A stretch of 64,000 bases of DNA from Denitrificimonas caeni DSM 24390 (lineage in GTDB: Bacteria; Pseudomonadota; Gammaproteobacteria; Pseudomonadales; Pseudomonadaceae): positions 62,001 through 126,000 of the forward strand of contig NZ_ATXQ01000003.1 of assembly GCF_000421765.1 (NCBI RefSeq), read 5' to 3'. The notes under the pieces were generated by a model, which was not told the DNA's origin, did not search any database, and saw nothing but the letters and a program-made list of their open reading frames with translations. Below, one piece after another: positions 1 through 8,660 of this stretch (position 1 is the first letter of the stretch; every line of letters begins with the position of its first letter). The translations under genes were made by a program, and so were the position numbers.

Positions 1-313
1 TGCTAATTTTTTGCTGCAAACTCTCGATGCGCTGCTCTAAATCGTCCGTTGCTCCACCTTGGCCAATAACAGCATTGATCCGCACCAAATCATGCCAATC
101 TTCTAGCTGCGCAGTGGTTTTCAAGCTTAAATCAAGCAATTGCAAACCATTAATTTCAGTTTGCGTGTGAACAAAATCCTGATAAGAATCACGCACCAAA
201 TAAAAATTCGTGACCAGCATTGGTATAAAAAACAATGCACTGATCAAGCTAAATTTCATGCCAAAACTTAAGCGATTCATCAGTTTGATAGCTGGGTACA
301 GTAAAATTCTCAC
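1..313 (-). CDS. Methyl-accepting chemotaxis protein, N-terminal part (runs off left edge)
   Basis: About 104 residues are visible, read from a GTG at 311-313. An AGGGGA ribosome site lies just upstream on the minus strand. The protein opens with a short basic stretch, then MNRLSFGMKFSLI and a hydrophobic segment (about residues 18-36, ISALFFIPMLV), followed by a polar periplasmic start (NFYLVRDSYQDF). This opening is very like that of a common family of Pseudomonas chemoreceptors. The ligand-binding remainder, HAMP and signalling domains lie outside the window, so the ligand cannot be inferred. Family call is from recognition of the N-terminus only. Confidence 0.7.
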   Translation of the reverse strand, partial: MRILLYPAIKLMNRLSFGMKFSLISALFFIPMLVTNFYLVRDSYQDFVHTQTEINGLQLLDLSLKTTAQLEDWHDLVRINAVIGQGGATDDLEQRIESLQQKIS

Positions 314-610
314 AGCAGTTCCCCTAAGTATTTCTTATTATCCTTTACTGTTTCGATTGACTGCATGTCATGCCCAGTAAATATTATTTATTTCTAATCT
401 TGCGGCTTTCATCCCTATAAGTCGAGCATTTCAATTTATCATTTTGTTAGACTATCTATCGACTGAGTCACAAACAACTTAAGGTAAAAAATGAAAGCTC
501 AGTGCCTTTAACTCTAGAGCTTAGCGCAATGCGCTTAAATGTAGCTGTCTGGCGCGCCGTTCGATGCAGTATCATTTATCACTTTACGCTTTGACGCAGG
601 CTTAATAATC
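314..610. other. Intergenic region between divergent MCP and acylase genes
   Basis: AT-rich spacer of about 300 bases holding the divergent promoters of the chemoreceptor and the acylase gene. I see no convincing ORF, RNA gene or strong inverted repeat in it. Confidence 0.5.
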
Positions 611-3001
611 ATGAAACGCTTTTTTGTTTTTTGCATCGTATTGCTCGGTTGCGGTGCTTTAGCTACGACCTGGTACATCCAAGATAAACTTCCACAACGT
701 TCTGGCAATCTACAACTCACAGCACTGACTGCTGCCGTTGACGTGCGCTATGACGAGCGTGGTGTGCCGCATATTCAGGCACAAAACCAACTGGATGCCT
801 ACCGTGCCTTAGGCTATGTGCACGCACAAGACCGCCTATTCCAGATGGAAATCATGCGTCGTTTAGCCCGTGGTGAGCTATCAGAAATACTCGGTGCAAA
901 GACCATTAAGCTTGATCGCTTATTTCGCACGTTGCGTTTACATGAGCACGCACAAAAATATGCACAGAAAGTCGATCAGAGCAGTGCACCAGCACAAGCG
1001 TTACTGGCTTACTTAGACGGAATTAACCAATACCAAGAAAAGGGCGCGAAGCCTTTGGAGTTTGATCTGCTGGGCATCACTCCACGCCCTTTTACTATGG
1101 AAGACACCATGAGCATTGCTGGCTATTTGGCCTATAGCTTTGCTGCAGCTTTTCGTACCGAGCCGACCCTCAGCTATATTCGCCAAGAACTGGGTGATGA
1201 CTATTTAAAGATTTTTGATCTCACCACCCCTAGCGCCGGCGCTATACCAACAGCTGCGCAACCAGTACTGAGCAATAGCGACTGGAGTCATCTAAATGCT
1301 GTAGCGCAGCTCAGCCAAGAAGCTTTATTAGATGTGGGCCTGCCACAATTTGAAGGCAGTAATGCTTGGGTAATGAACGGCGCAAAAACCGCCAGTGGTA
1401 AGCCTCTGTTAGCCGGTGATCCACACATTACATTCTCTGTTCCTGCAGTGTGGTACGAAGCCCACTTACAAGCTCCAGATTTTGAATTGTACGGCCATTT
1501 TCAAGCGCTCAATCCTTTTGCGTTACTGGGACACAACCAAGAGTTTGGTTGGTCAGTTACCATGTTCCAAAATGATGACTTGGATTTAATTGCCTTAAAA
1601 ACCAATCCCGAGGACCCACAGCAGGTCTGGGAAAATGGCCAATGGCAAGCTCTCACGAGCCAAACTCAGTGGATTGTGGTTAAAGATCAAGAGCCAGAGC
1701 AATTGATTCTGCGTAACTCAAGTCATGGCCCCATCATCAATGACATTATTAAAGGTCAAACCAGTGATACACCGGTTGCCATGTGGTGGGCTTTTTTAGA
1801 AACAGAAAACCCGATTCTAGATGCCTTCTATGAACTGAATCGTGCCAATACGTTAGACAAAGCACGCCACGCGGCCAGTCAAATTCATGCGCCCGGACTC
1901 AACGTGGTATGGGCCAATACACAAGGTGATATTGCCTGGTGGGCGGCGGCTAAAATGCCGATTCGCGATAAAAGCGCAGAGCCCTCATTTATTCTCGACA
2001 GCCAATCAGCGACCAGTAAAAAATATGGCTTCTATCCTTTCAAAGATAATCCGCAAGAAGAAAACCCCGCGCGCGGCTTCATTGTCTCGGCTAACTTTCT
2101 ACCTGCATCACCCAAGCAAGTACCTTTACCGGGCTACTATAATTTAGCCGATCGTGGCGCGCAGTTGATCGAACAATTGAGCCAAGCTGACATTAAATGG
2201 GATACACAAAACAGCCAAGCTGTGCAATTAGGCGAGCGTACTAGTTACGCGCAACGCTTACTCAAGCCTTTATTAGCCGACTTAAATGCGATTGCTCGCG
2301 GCAATGAAGAGAAGAAGCTGATTAAGCAACTCAGCACATGGCAGGGCAATTATCCAATCGACAGCTATTTGCCGACTCTGTTTACTGAGTTCAGCTACCA
2401 ATTGCTCAAAGCTTCGATGCTCGATGAGCTCGGCGAAACGGTGTTCAAGAACTTACTGCGCACCCGCATTATCGACAGCGCCCTGCCCTTATTAGCGTCA
2501 GATGCAGAATCGGTGTGGTGGAACGATCATCGTAATGGTGAGCAGCAGACGCGCCAGCAAGTCGTAGCGCAAGCTTGGCAAGCCACGCTGATGCATTTAC
2601 GCACCACTTTAGGCTCAGATCCCAATGACTGGTTTTGGGGTAAAGCACATACGCTGACCCATAAGCATCCGCTCGGCCAGCAATCACCGCTCGACAAACT
2701 ATTGAATATTGGTAGCTTTGCCGCACCCGGTGGACATGAGATACCTAATAACTTATCCAGTGGTTACGGTACTGCGCCGTGGTCAGTAGTCTACGGTCCA
2801 TCAACCCGCCGTATTATCGACTTTGCTGCACCGGAAAAATCCCTCGGCATTAATCCGGTTGGTCAAAGCGGTATACGTTTTGATAAGCACTATGCCGATC
2901 AAGCCGAAGCTTATATGCAAGGCCAGTATTTTCCTCAGCACCTCGGTACGAAAGATGTTGAGCAAAATACGCAAAGCACCTTACGCCTACTGCCGCAATA
3001 A
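611..3001 (+). CDS. Penicillin acylase family Ntn hydrolase, possible HacB-type AHL acylase
   Basis: A 796-residue precursor of the penicillin/acyl-homoserine-lactone acylase family. These enzymes are exported, self-cleave into alpha and beta chains, and hydrolyse amide bonds with the new N-terminal serine. A hydrophobic export/anchor segment covers residues 4-22. The autocleavage site is seen as EGSNAWV, with Ser250 as predicted nucleophile. The early GVPHI...RALGYVHAQDRLFQME region is typical of the alpha chain. Length is close to that of P. aeruginosa HacB (PA0305), which as I remember lies next to spuH; here the spu genes lie 9 kb downstream, so orthology is plausible but unproven. The substrate (AHL or other amides) cannot be read from sequence. 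Confidence 0.85.
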   Translation: MKRFFVFCIVLLGCGALATTWYIQDKLPQRSGNLQLTALTAAVDVRYDERGVPHIQAQNQLDAYRALGYVHAQDRLFQMEIMRRLARGELSEILGAKTIKLDRLFRTLRLHEHAQKYAQKVDQSSAPAQALLAYLDGINQYQEKGAKPLEFDLLGITPRPFTMEDTMSIAGYLAYSFAAAFRTEPTLSYIRQELGDDYLKIFDLTTPSAGAIPTAAQPVLSNSDWSHLNAVAQLSQEALLDVGLPQFEGSNAWVMNGAKTASGKPLLAGDPHITFSVPAVWYEAHLQAPDFELYGHFQALNPFALLGHNQEFGWSVTMFQNDDLDLIALKTNPEDPQQVWENGQWQALTSQTQWIVVKDQEPEQLILRNSSHGPIINDIIKGQTSDTPVAMWWAFLETENPILDAFYELNRANTLDKARHAASQIHAPGLNVVWANTQGDIAWWAAAKMPIRDKSAEPSFILDSQSATSKKYGFYPFKDNPQEENPARGFIVSANFLPASPKQVPLPGYYNLADRGAQLIEQLSQADIKWDTQNSQAVQLGERTSYAQRLLKPLLADLNAIARGNEEKKLIKQLSTWQGNYPIDSYLPTLFTEFSYQLLKASMLDELGETVFKNLLRTRIIDSALPLLASDAESVWWNDHRNGEQQTRQQVVAQAWQATLMHLRTTLGSDPNDWFWGKAHTLTHKHPLGQQSPLDKLLNIGSFAAPGGHEIPNNLSSGYGTAPWSVVYGPSTRRIIDFAAPEKSLGINPVGQSGIRFDKHYADQAEAYMQGQYFPQHLGTKDVEQNTQSTLRLLPQ

Positions 3002-3011
3002 GCATCAAGTT

Positions 3012-3042
3012 AATCACGCTAAGCTCATCTCTTAGCGTGATT
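3012..3042. terminator. Perfect 12-bp hairpin between convergent genes
   Basis: Arms 3012-3023 (AATCACGCTAAG) and 3031-3042 are exact inverted complements with a 7-base loop, between the ends of the acylase and the phosphatase genes. Only short T runs follow, so it may end transcription in both directions weakly or protect 3' ends. Confidence 0.6.
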
Positions 3043-3046
3043 CCCA

Positions 3047-3793
3047 CTAAATGCCTGCGGGAGTCAGCACTCTCTCCCTCTGCTCGACCCATCTAGAGCT
3101 GTGTTTTGCACTGCCATTGAACATATCAGTGGCATGCTTTTCAACCCACTGCGCGACCTGACACCAAGCCAAAGTCTGAGTGCTACAGGCACCACTGGCT
3201 AACGCCTGTTTAATCGTTTCTACATCGACATTTTCTAGATAACGAGTTGCATCTGCCATCCGCGCTTCACCACCAAAGCCTTGCTCCATTTCAGCCATGG
3301 CATCGGCTTTACTCCAATCCTCAAAGACGATGCGATACATCGCGGCAATCAGGCCGGTACGGTTTTGCCCATGCTTACAATGCATCAGCACTTTACCTTT
3401 TTGTTCAGCACTGGCAATGCTACGCAGCACCCGCAATACATCGGCATCATCGATACGGTCCGTGCGTAGCGGAATTTGTATTTGCTCAATACCCGTATCG
3501 CGCAACCAAAGACTGTCCGGCTTTTGATAAAAATTAATCACAGTTTGTATCTTGTTCTGCTGTAACCACTCAACATCTTGCACGCGCGGTAAAGCGCTAC
3601 GATAGAGTGAGTCGCTCATTTTGTACAAAACAAAATCAGGATCAACCGGTTGCGCCCAACTCGCAGGGCGCGATTTCAGTTTGACTGTTGTCACGGCCAA
3701 TTTCGGCGCAGCTGTGAAGGTGTATTTTTGCCATAACACTGTAGCAAGCACGCCCAATATAAGCCCTGCAGCAATATAGACATAACGCTTCAT
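3047..3793 (-). CDS. Membrane-anchored tyrosine/dual-specificity phosphatase-like protein
   Basis: 248 residues with one N-terminal membrane or signal segment (residues 4-21). The cysteine phosphatase signature HCKHGQNRTG is present, giving the Cys139-x5-Arg145 P-loop, so catalysis by a phosphocysteine intermediate is likely. The upstream region (LYRSALPRVQDVEWLQ) is typical of periplasmic DSP-like proteins in bacteria. Its start overlaps the end of the PAP2 gene by 4 bases, so it is the third gene of an operon with the sulfatase and PAP2 proteins. Two unrelated phosphatases in one operon suggest removal of phosphate from a modified lipid or phosphorylated envelope intermediate; the substrate is unknown. 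Confidence 0.85.
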   Translation of the reverse strand: MKRYVYIAAGLILGVLATVLWQKYTFTAAPKLAVTTVKLKSRPASWAQPVDPDFVLYKMSDSLYRSALPRVQDVEWLQQNKIQTVINFYQKPDSLWLRDTGIEQIQIPLRTDRIDDADVLRVLRSIASAEQKGKVLMHCKHGQNRTGLIAAMYRIVFEDWSKADAMAEMEQGFGGEARMADATRYLENVDVETIKQALASGACSTQTLAWCQVAQWVEKHATDMFNGSAKHSSRWVEQRERVLTPAGI

Positions 3794-4515
3794 CGCGCCA
3801 CCTGCATAGCTGCGCAGCTCTGTACTGGAGTGTTTTTTCTATAGAGGACCAACCAATAGAAAAAAACGCAGATCAGCCAGTCAAATAAGAAGGTCCACAG
3901 GTTATGGGAGAAAAAGTGTGCGCCCTGTAGCATACGGCCCAGCGAGAAAACTGTGCCTAAGCCAATGGCAAAGACCAAGCAAGCACGCGCCGCACGCGGT
4001 TTAAGATCACGCAAAGCAAAAAACAAGGCCAGCAGAGAGAAGCCCGCCGAAGCATGACCACCCGGCCAGCAACGACCTGGTTTATTTGTGGCTGGACGCG
4101 GCTCGAGCAAACCAGAGTAGACTTCTTGCCCGCCAAACTCTTGCAAGTCCCATGGACACTGCACCGCGGTGAGGATTTTCACCGGAGTGACCAAAGCGGT
4201 CGATACCGCTAGGGCTAAAACCAAATAACCTAATTGCGGACGCCACCGCTGCAGTTTTTGCCAAACAAAACTTAAAGCAAAGCCAATAATGGCAAGCACA
4301 GCAAACACAATCACCAGTTGCTTGGCACGGTCATGCAAAATATCTTCTAAAAAGAAGCTTTTGCCTCCGATAAATCCGCTTTCAGGTACATACATCAAGC
4401 GTGCCAAGCCGAGATCTAAAGCGCTGGGCTCAAATATCAACAAACTTGCCATTAGCACTAATGGCAGAATAAAAGCAGCCTTAAAATTAAACGCTCGTAC
4501 TGCATAAGTCACCAT
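3790..4515 (-). CDS. PAP2-family membrane phosphatase
   Basis: 241 residues, about six membrane segments. PAP2 motifs are seen in modified form: K-x6-CP (KILTAVQCP, the usual Arg replaced by Cys), PGGHAS (PSGH motif) and GRMLQGAHFFSH (SR-x5-H-x3-D motif with Asp replaced by His). I recall this CPWDL...GGH variant from many Pseudomonas PAP2 proteins, so it is probably a genuine subfamily acting on lipid phosphates such as undecaprenyl- or lipid-A-linked groups. The start is one base after the sulfatase stop (translational coupling). As I recall, a PAP2 gene (PP_0900) also lies divergent to colR in P. putida and belongs to the ColR regulon. Confidence 0.85.
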   Translation of the reverse strand: MVTYAVRAFNFKAAFILPLVLMASLLIFEPSALDLGLARLMYVPESGFIGGKSFFLEDILHDRAKQLVIVFAVLAIIGFALSFVWQKLQRWRPQLGYLVLALAVSTALVTPVKILTAVQCPWDLQEFGGQEVYSGLLEPRPATNKPGRCWPGGHASAGFSLLALFFALRDLKPRAARACLVFAIGLGTVFSLGRMLQGAHFFSHNLWTFLFDWLICVFFYWLVLYRKNTPVQSCAAMQVAR

Positions 4516-4516
4516 A

Positions 4517-6493
4517 TCAATGCTGCCCCTGCAGATGAGCTAAGGCCGATTTCTTCAACGCGGCATTGTCTTGCCACTTCAGTAGCCCTTGGCTAATCGC
4601 TTGGCTCGCACCTTGGTAATAGGCAATATCACGCTGGACCAATTCGCTACTTTTATCCGCTCGACGCTCGTAGCTCACACCTAAGGCATCATCATGGCGA
4701 CGCATCATTTTACGTGGACTAAGGATGGCCAAATCACCACCGTCAAACAGTCCTAAGTGTTGATAGTTTCCTAATAACGCACGTCCTCGCTCTGCCGCTT
4801 CAGGCCGCAGCACGTCACGACCAAAGAAGGTGCTCTCATAGGATTGATTGAGTAGTCCAAGCAAGGTTGGGGCAATATCAATTTGACTGGCCAGAGTGTC
4901 AATTTCGCGCGGCTGAATATGCTGCGGCGCATAAATAAACATCGGAATATGATAGTTACTGACTGGCAAATCTTCTTTACCAGCACTGCCTGCAGTGTGG
5001 TCAGCGACAAAGACAAACACTGTGTCGTTAAACCAAGGCTTTGCTTTAGCTTGGCGTAAAAACTCACCAATCGCATAGTCGGTGTACTTGACGGCCCCTT
5101 CACGGCCTTCACCTGAGGGAATATCAATACGTCCATCAGGATAGCTATAAGGTCGATGATTAGAGGTGGTCATCAACTGTAATAAAAACGGCTTACCTTG
5201 CGAATAATCAGCATCAGCTAGTTTTATGGTTTGCGCGTATAAATCCTCATCGGCCATACCCCACGCATTGGTAAAACTCATCTCACTGTCGGGCACACTG
5301 CTTTGATCAACAATGCGATAACCATTGCCGGAAAAAAACGCATTCATATTGTCAAAGTAGCCACGGCCACCGTAGACAAAGACACTGTCGTAGCCTTGCG
5401 CCTTCAGCTGTTGGCCTAAGCTGGCAAAACCACTTTCACGCCCAATGCGCTTAACCAAAGAGCGACCTGGAGTCGGCGGTACCGATAAAGTAATCGCCTC
5501 TAAACCTCGATCGGTGCGAGTGCCGGTGGCATACAGATGAGTAAAAGCTAAACTTTCGCTGCGTAATTTATCTAAGTTGGGCGTGAGTCCACGCGTGTCA
5601 CCAAAGCTGCCTAAGTACTTCGCCGACAGGCTTTCAATAGTGACCAGCACGACATTCAAAGGACGCGGCGCACCCTCACTGATAATTTCACGACGAATAT
5701 TTAACGGGTTATCGCTAACAAAGCGCGCATTTTTTTCTGCGACTTCAGCGCGCAATAAACCACCCATTTGCGCTTCATCTAAGGTGGCGTAAAAACTGGG
5801 GTAATCCAGCTCATTATTACGAAAGGCGGCAAAAAACTGATAAGGACCATTGGCAGCCAGTTCACGCTGATAGCTATTACCACCGGCGCCACTGGGAAAA
5901 TCTTGGCTGAGCAACAATCCGCAAGCAATGGCAAAAACAGCCAGCAAAGCAAAGCCTGACAGCCTTGTCGTCAAAGCACTAGCCGGCACCGCTAAGGCAT
6001 GGTGCAAGGGTTTTCTGAGGATAAATGTCAACACAATCGCCAGCAGCGCTAAACCAGCCAGTAATGGATATACCGGATAGGACTCAAGGATATTGTCAAT
6101 CACCTCTTTGGAATACACCAAGTAGTCAACCGCAATAAAGTTGAAGCGTACCGAGAATTCATCCCAAAATAGCCACTCAGACACGGCAACAAATAGCATG
6201 GCAAACAGACTTACGGCAAACAGTCCTTGTAGAAATAGTTGATGCCTTTTTTTTGCCCAAAGCCATTGCGGACACAGGACCAGATACGCTGCTAAAGGCA
6301 GACTGACAAAGCTTAAAAACCCTAAATCATAGATTGCACCTTGGCCGAAGACTAAAAACAATTGCCAGATATTAACCTCAGCCGCAGAAAAACTAGCGCA
6401 CAATAAGACTGCGCGAGTCAGGGTAAAGAATGTCAGCCATGCGATACTGAGCAGCACTAAATAGCGCCAGCGCGAAGAATTAAGCAGTAACAT
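4517..6493 (-). CDS. LTA synthase-like membrane sulfatase/phosphotransferase
   Basis: 658 residues: about five membrane segments in residues 10-200, then a periplasmic alkaline-phosphatase-superfamily (sulfatase) domain from about 278. Visible active-site features are VTIESLS (metal-ligand Glu287), ATGTRTDRG (nucleophile probably Thr327) and VADHTAG (metal-binding Asp-His) in the C-terminal half. This family moves phosphoglycerol or phosphoethanolamine groups onto envelope glycans or lipids (LtaS, OpgB, EptA relatives). First gene of the operon with the PAP2 and DSP-type phosphatases, divergent from colR, with a ColR-box match in the shared promoter region. The exact group transferred is unknown. 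Confidence 0.88.
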   Translation of the reverse strand: MLLLNSSRWRYLVLLSIAWLTFFTLTRAVLLCASFSAAEVNIWQLFLVFGQGAIYDLGFLSFVSLPLAAYLVLCPQWLWAKKRHQLFLQGLFAVSLFAMLFVAVSEWLFWDEFSVRFNFIAVDYLVYSKEVIDNILESYPVYPLLAGLALLAIVLTFILRKPLHHALAVPASALTTRLSGFALLAVFAIACGLLLSQDFPSGAGGNSYQRELAANGPYQFFAAFRNNELDYPSFYATLDEAQMGGLLRAEVAEKNARFVSDNPLNIRREIISEGAPRPLNVVLVTIESLSAKYLGSFGDTRGLTPNLDKLRSESLAFTHLYATGTRTDRGLEAITLSVPPTPGRSLVKRIGRESGFASLGQQLKAQGYDSVFVYGGRGYFDNMNAFFSGNGYRIVDQSSVPDSEMSFTNAWGMADEDLYAQTIKLADADYSQGKPFLLQLMTTSNHRPYSYPDGRIDIPSGEGREGAVKYTDYAIGEFLRQAKAKPWFNDTVFVFVADHTAGSAGKEDLPVSNYHIPMFIYAPQHIQPREIDTLASQIDIAPTLLGLLNQSYESTFFGRDVLRPEAAERGRALLGNYQHLGLFDGGDLAILSPRKMMRRHDDALGVSYERRADKSSELVQRDIAYYQGASQAISQGLLKWQDNAALKKSALAHLQGQH

Positions 6494-6564
6494 AAGACAA
6501 CTCTCAGTTAGATCAATGAGCGGTCAGTGTGATCAAGGCGTTGTGAGGCATTTGTTAACCTAAT

Positions 6565-6580
6565 GTGAAAAAACTGTTAA
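6565..6580 (-). promoter_or_regulatory. Predicted ColR-binding box in the colR/sulfatase divergent promoter
   Basis: Read on the minus strand the 16-mer is TTAACAGTTTTTTCAC. This fits every position of the ColR consensus that I remember from P. putida, YYNASNNYTTTTTCAC. It sits about 72 bases upstream of the sulfatase start and 27 bases upstream of colR, oriented toward the sulfatase operon. The match is observed; the consensus is from memory; binding is inferred. Confidence 0.72.
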
Positions 6581-6606
6581 ATACGTCATTTATCAAGTGA
6601 GTGTGT

Positions 6607-7287
6607 ATGCGCATTTTAGTCATCGAAGACAATCGAGATATTCTTGCCAATATTTTGGACTACCTAGAGCTCAAGGGTTTTACCGTTGACTGTGCTCAAG
6701 ATGGTCTCAGCGGCATGCATCTGGCGCTGACCCAACCTTATGACTTGATTGTTTTAGATATAATGCTGCCGGGTATGGACGGCTATCAGCTCTGTCAAAA
6801 GCTGCGTCAAGAGGCGGATAACAACACACCCATTATTATGCTGACTGCCCGTGATGCGCTCGATGATCGCCTCAAAGGCCTGCATGCTGGTGCAGATGAT
6901 TACCTGGTAAAGCCCTTTGCTTTATCAGAGCTGGTGGCGCGCATTGAAGCGGTATTGCGCCGCAGTTCCGGTGCAAATAAGCGCGTGCTTGAAGTGGCCG
7001 ACTTGCGCTACGACCTTGAAACTCTGGAGGTCAGCCGGGCTGGCCAGTTGCTGAAACTCAATCCGATTGGATTAAAATTGCTCGCTATTTTAATGCAGCG
7101 CAGTCCTGCAGTGGTGCGCCGCGAAACATTGGAAGAAGCGCTTTGGGGTGATGATATTCCCGATAGCGACAGCTTGCGCAGTCACATCCACCAGCTTCGT
7201 CAATCCATTGACAAACCCTTCGCCATCACTCTTTTACACACAGTGCATGGTGTTGGTTTTCGTTTAGCGGATCTTCATCATGAATAA
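6607..7287 (+). CDS. colR: Response regulator ColR (OmpR family)
   Basis: 226 residues: receiver domain 1-115 with acidic pocket (VIEDN) and phospho-acceptor Asp51 in VLDIMLPGMDGY, Lys in VKPFAL, then a winged-helix DNA-binding domain (about 125-222, ending HTVHGVGFRL). I prefer the ATG at 6607 to the GTG at 6601 because it gives the usual MRILVIEDN start. It overlaps colS by 8 bases. ColR regulates envelope-modification genes in Pseudomonas in response to excess metals and membrane stress. The identification rests on sequence plus the full colR-colS-warA-warB gene order. Confidence 0.93.
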   Translation: MRILVIEDNRDILANILDYLELKGFTVDCAQDGLSGMHLALTQPYDLIVLDIMLPGMDGYQLCQKLRQEADNNTPIIMLTARDALDDRLKGLHAGADDYLVKPFALSELVARIEAVLRRSSGANKRVLEVADLRYDLETLEVSRAGQLLKLNPIGLKLLAILMQRSPAVVRRETLEEALWGDDIPDSDSLRSHIHQLRQSIDKPFAITLLHTVHGVGFRLADLHHE

Positions 7288-8557
7288 TAAACAGCCATTA
7301 GAACGGCGGATTATTATCGCCTTCACCTTAATGACATTACTGGTTAGCGGCACGTTTTCCTTAGGAATTGTCGCCATCGTCCACTTTATTGAAGAGCATT
7401 TAGTATCACAGGAACTCGACCGCCAACTACACGTTGTCGTGCATGAAGACTTACGCAATGGCCGCTCACCGCGCTTAGATCCAGAAACCCATTTTTACGC
7501 CAGCAATCTTGACGAGTTCGCCATTCCCAAACAGTTTGATCGCAAAGAATTAGGCTTTGCTGAAGTTGTCGATGGTGACGAAGCATTTTATGTCTATATT
7601 CAAGAAATCAACGGTGTGCGTTATGCACTGGTGCAAGAGCAACATGAGTTTGAACAGCGTGAACAAGCTCTATTTAATGTGGTGTTGGCAGGTTTTCTTT
7701 TAAGCATCATAGGCGCGTGGGGCTTAGGTCGCTTAATGGCGCGCAAAATCATGCAACCGGTCAGCCGCCTCGCTCAACAAGTACGTCACCGTGACCAACT
7801 GTTACCACTAGCGCCACCTTTAGCGCTCGAATATGCCAATGATGAAATTGGTCACCTAGCCGCGGCTTTTGATAGCACTTTAAGTAAATTACGCAACAGT
7901 TTAGAGCGGGAAAAACTCTTTACCAGCGACGTCAGCCATGAGCTACGCACCCCCTTGATGATCATTGCGAGCTCCTGTGAGCTACTGGCTGAAGCCCATT
8001 TGGCAGAAAAAGAAGTCGCGCATTTACAACGCATTAAGCGCGCCAGCGAAGAGATGCATGACCTCGTACAAACATTTTTAATTCTTGCGCGTAGCAAGCC
8101 TGAAGAAGCTTTTTTAGGTGGGCAAGCCACACTACAAAGTATCGCTGACGCCCAAGTAGAGCTTTGGCAAACCATGTTTACTGATAAACAGATTGAGTTT
8201 CAGTGCGCTGTTGCTGAGACGCCAAAAGAAACTTTGTACAATGCCACTTTTCTGCGCACTGTGTTTTCCAATCTGTTACGTAATGCTTTGCACTACACTG
8301 AGCACGGCAAAGTTAAATTAACCTTGTATACGGATCACTTTACTGTTGAAGACACTGGTATTGGCATTCCTGAGAATTTTCAAGAGAGCATTTTTGAACC
8401 TTTTGTCCGCGGACACAATGCTCGCGGCGAAGGCTTGGGCCTAGGCTTATCTTTGGTACGTCGGATTTGTACTCACCAAGGTTGGACTATCGAGGTCAGT
8501 ACCCACAGTCCACATGGTAGTTGTTTTAGCGTCTTTTTAAAGCCGAAAAAACAATAA
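7280..8557 (+). CDS. colS: Sensor histidine kinase ColS
   Basis: 425 residues. Membrane segments at about 10-35 and 130-150 enclose a short periplasmic sensor of about 95 residues; HAMP follows, then the phosphoacceptor His220 in VSHELRTPLM, and an ATPase domain with NLLRNALHYT, VEDTGIGIP and GLGLGLSLV boxes. P. putida ColS senses Zn, Fe and other metals through periplasmic ExxE motifs (remembered literature). Here ExxE is seen at residues 120-123 (EQHE) and 125-128 (EQRE), while the earlier site reads EVVD (95-98). Translation is coupled to colR by an 8-base overlap. Confidence 0.93.
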   Translation: MNNKQPLERRIIIAFTLMTLLVSGTFSLGIVAIVHFIEEHLVSQELDRQLHVVVHEDLRNGRSPRLDPETHFYASNLDEFAIPKQFDRKELGFAEVVDGDEAFYVYIQEINGVRYALVQEQHEFEQREQALFNVVLAGFLLSIIGAWGLGRLMARKIMQPVSRLAQQVRHRDQLLPLAPPLALEYANDEIGHLAAAFDSTLSKLRNSLEREKLFTSDVSHELRTPLMIIASSCELLAEAHLAEKEVAHLQRIKRASEEMHDLVQTFLILARSKPEEAFLGGQATLQSIADAQVELWQTMFTDKQIEFQCAVAETPKETLYNATFLRTVFSNLLRNALHYTEHGKVKLTLYTDHFTVEDTGIGIPENFQESIFEPFVRGHNARGEGLGLGLSLVRRICTHQGWTIEVSTHSPHGSCFSVFLKPKKQ

Positions 8558-8571
8558 CAAATCAATAGCAC

Positions 8572-8587
8572 ATCACATATTTTTCAC
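8572..8587 (+). promoter_or_regulatory. Predicted ColR box upstream of warA
   Basis: ATCACATATTTTTCAC matches 14 of 16 positions of the remembered ColR consensus, including the full TTTTTCAC core; positions 1 and 8 deviate. It lies 73 bases before the warA start, on the coding strand, in the only real gap (about 100 bases) of the colRS-warAB cluster. This suggests warAB and the gene after it have their own ColR-dependent promoter. Confidence 0.6.
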
Positions 8588-8660
8588 ATTTACTTAACAC
8601 TCGCTTGATGGCGTCTTACCTAAGCTATGCAGTATTCCTTATCTGGACAGGACTACTGCA

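Noticed and set aside
2469-2726. Open frame of 85 codons on the minus strand inside the acylase gene, and similar frames inside rpoD, dnaG, proC and trmB
   Set aside because: Antisense shadows of conserved genes: no ribosome sites, no recognisable domains, and composition dictated by the true coding strand.
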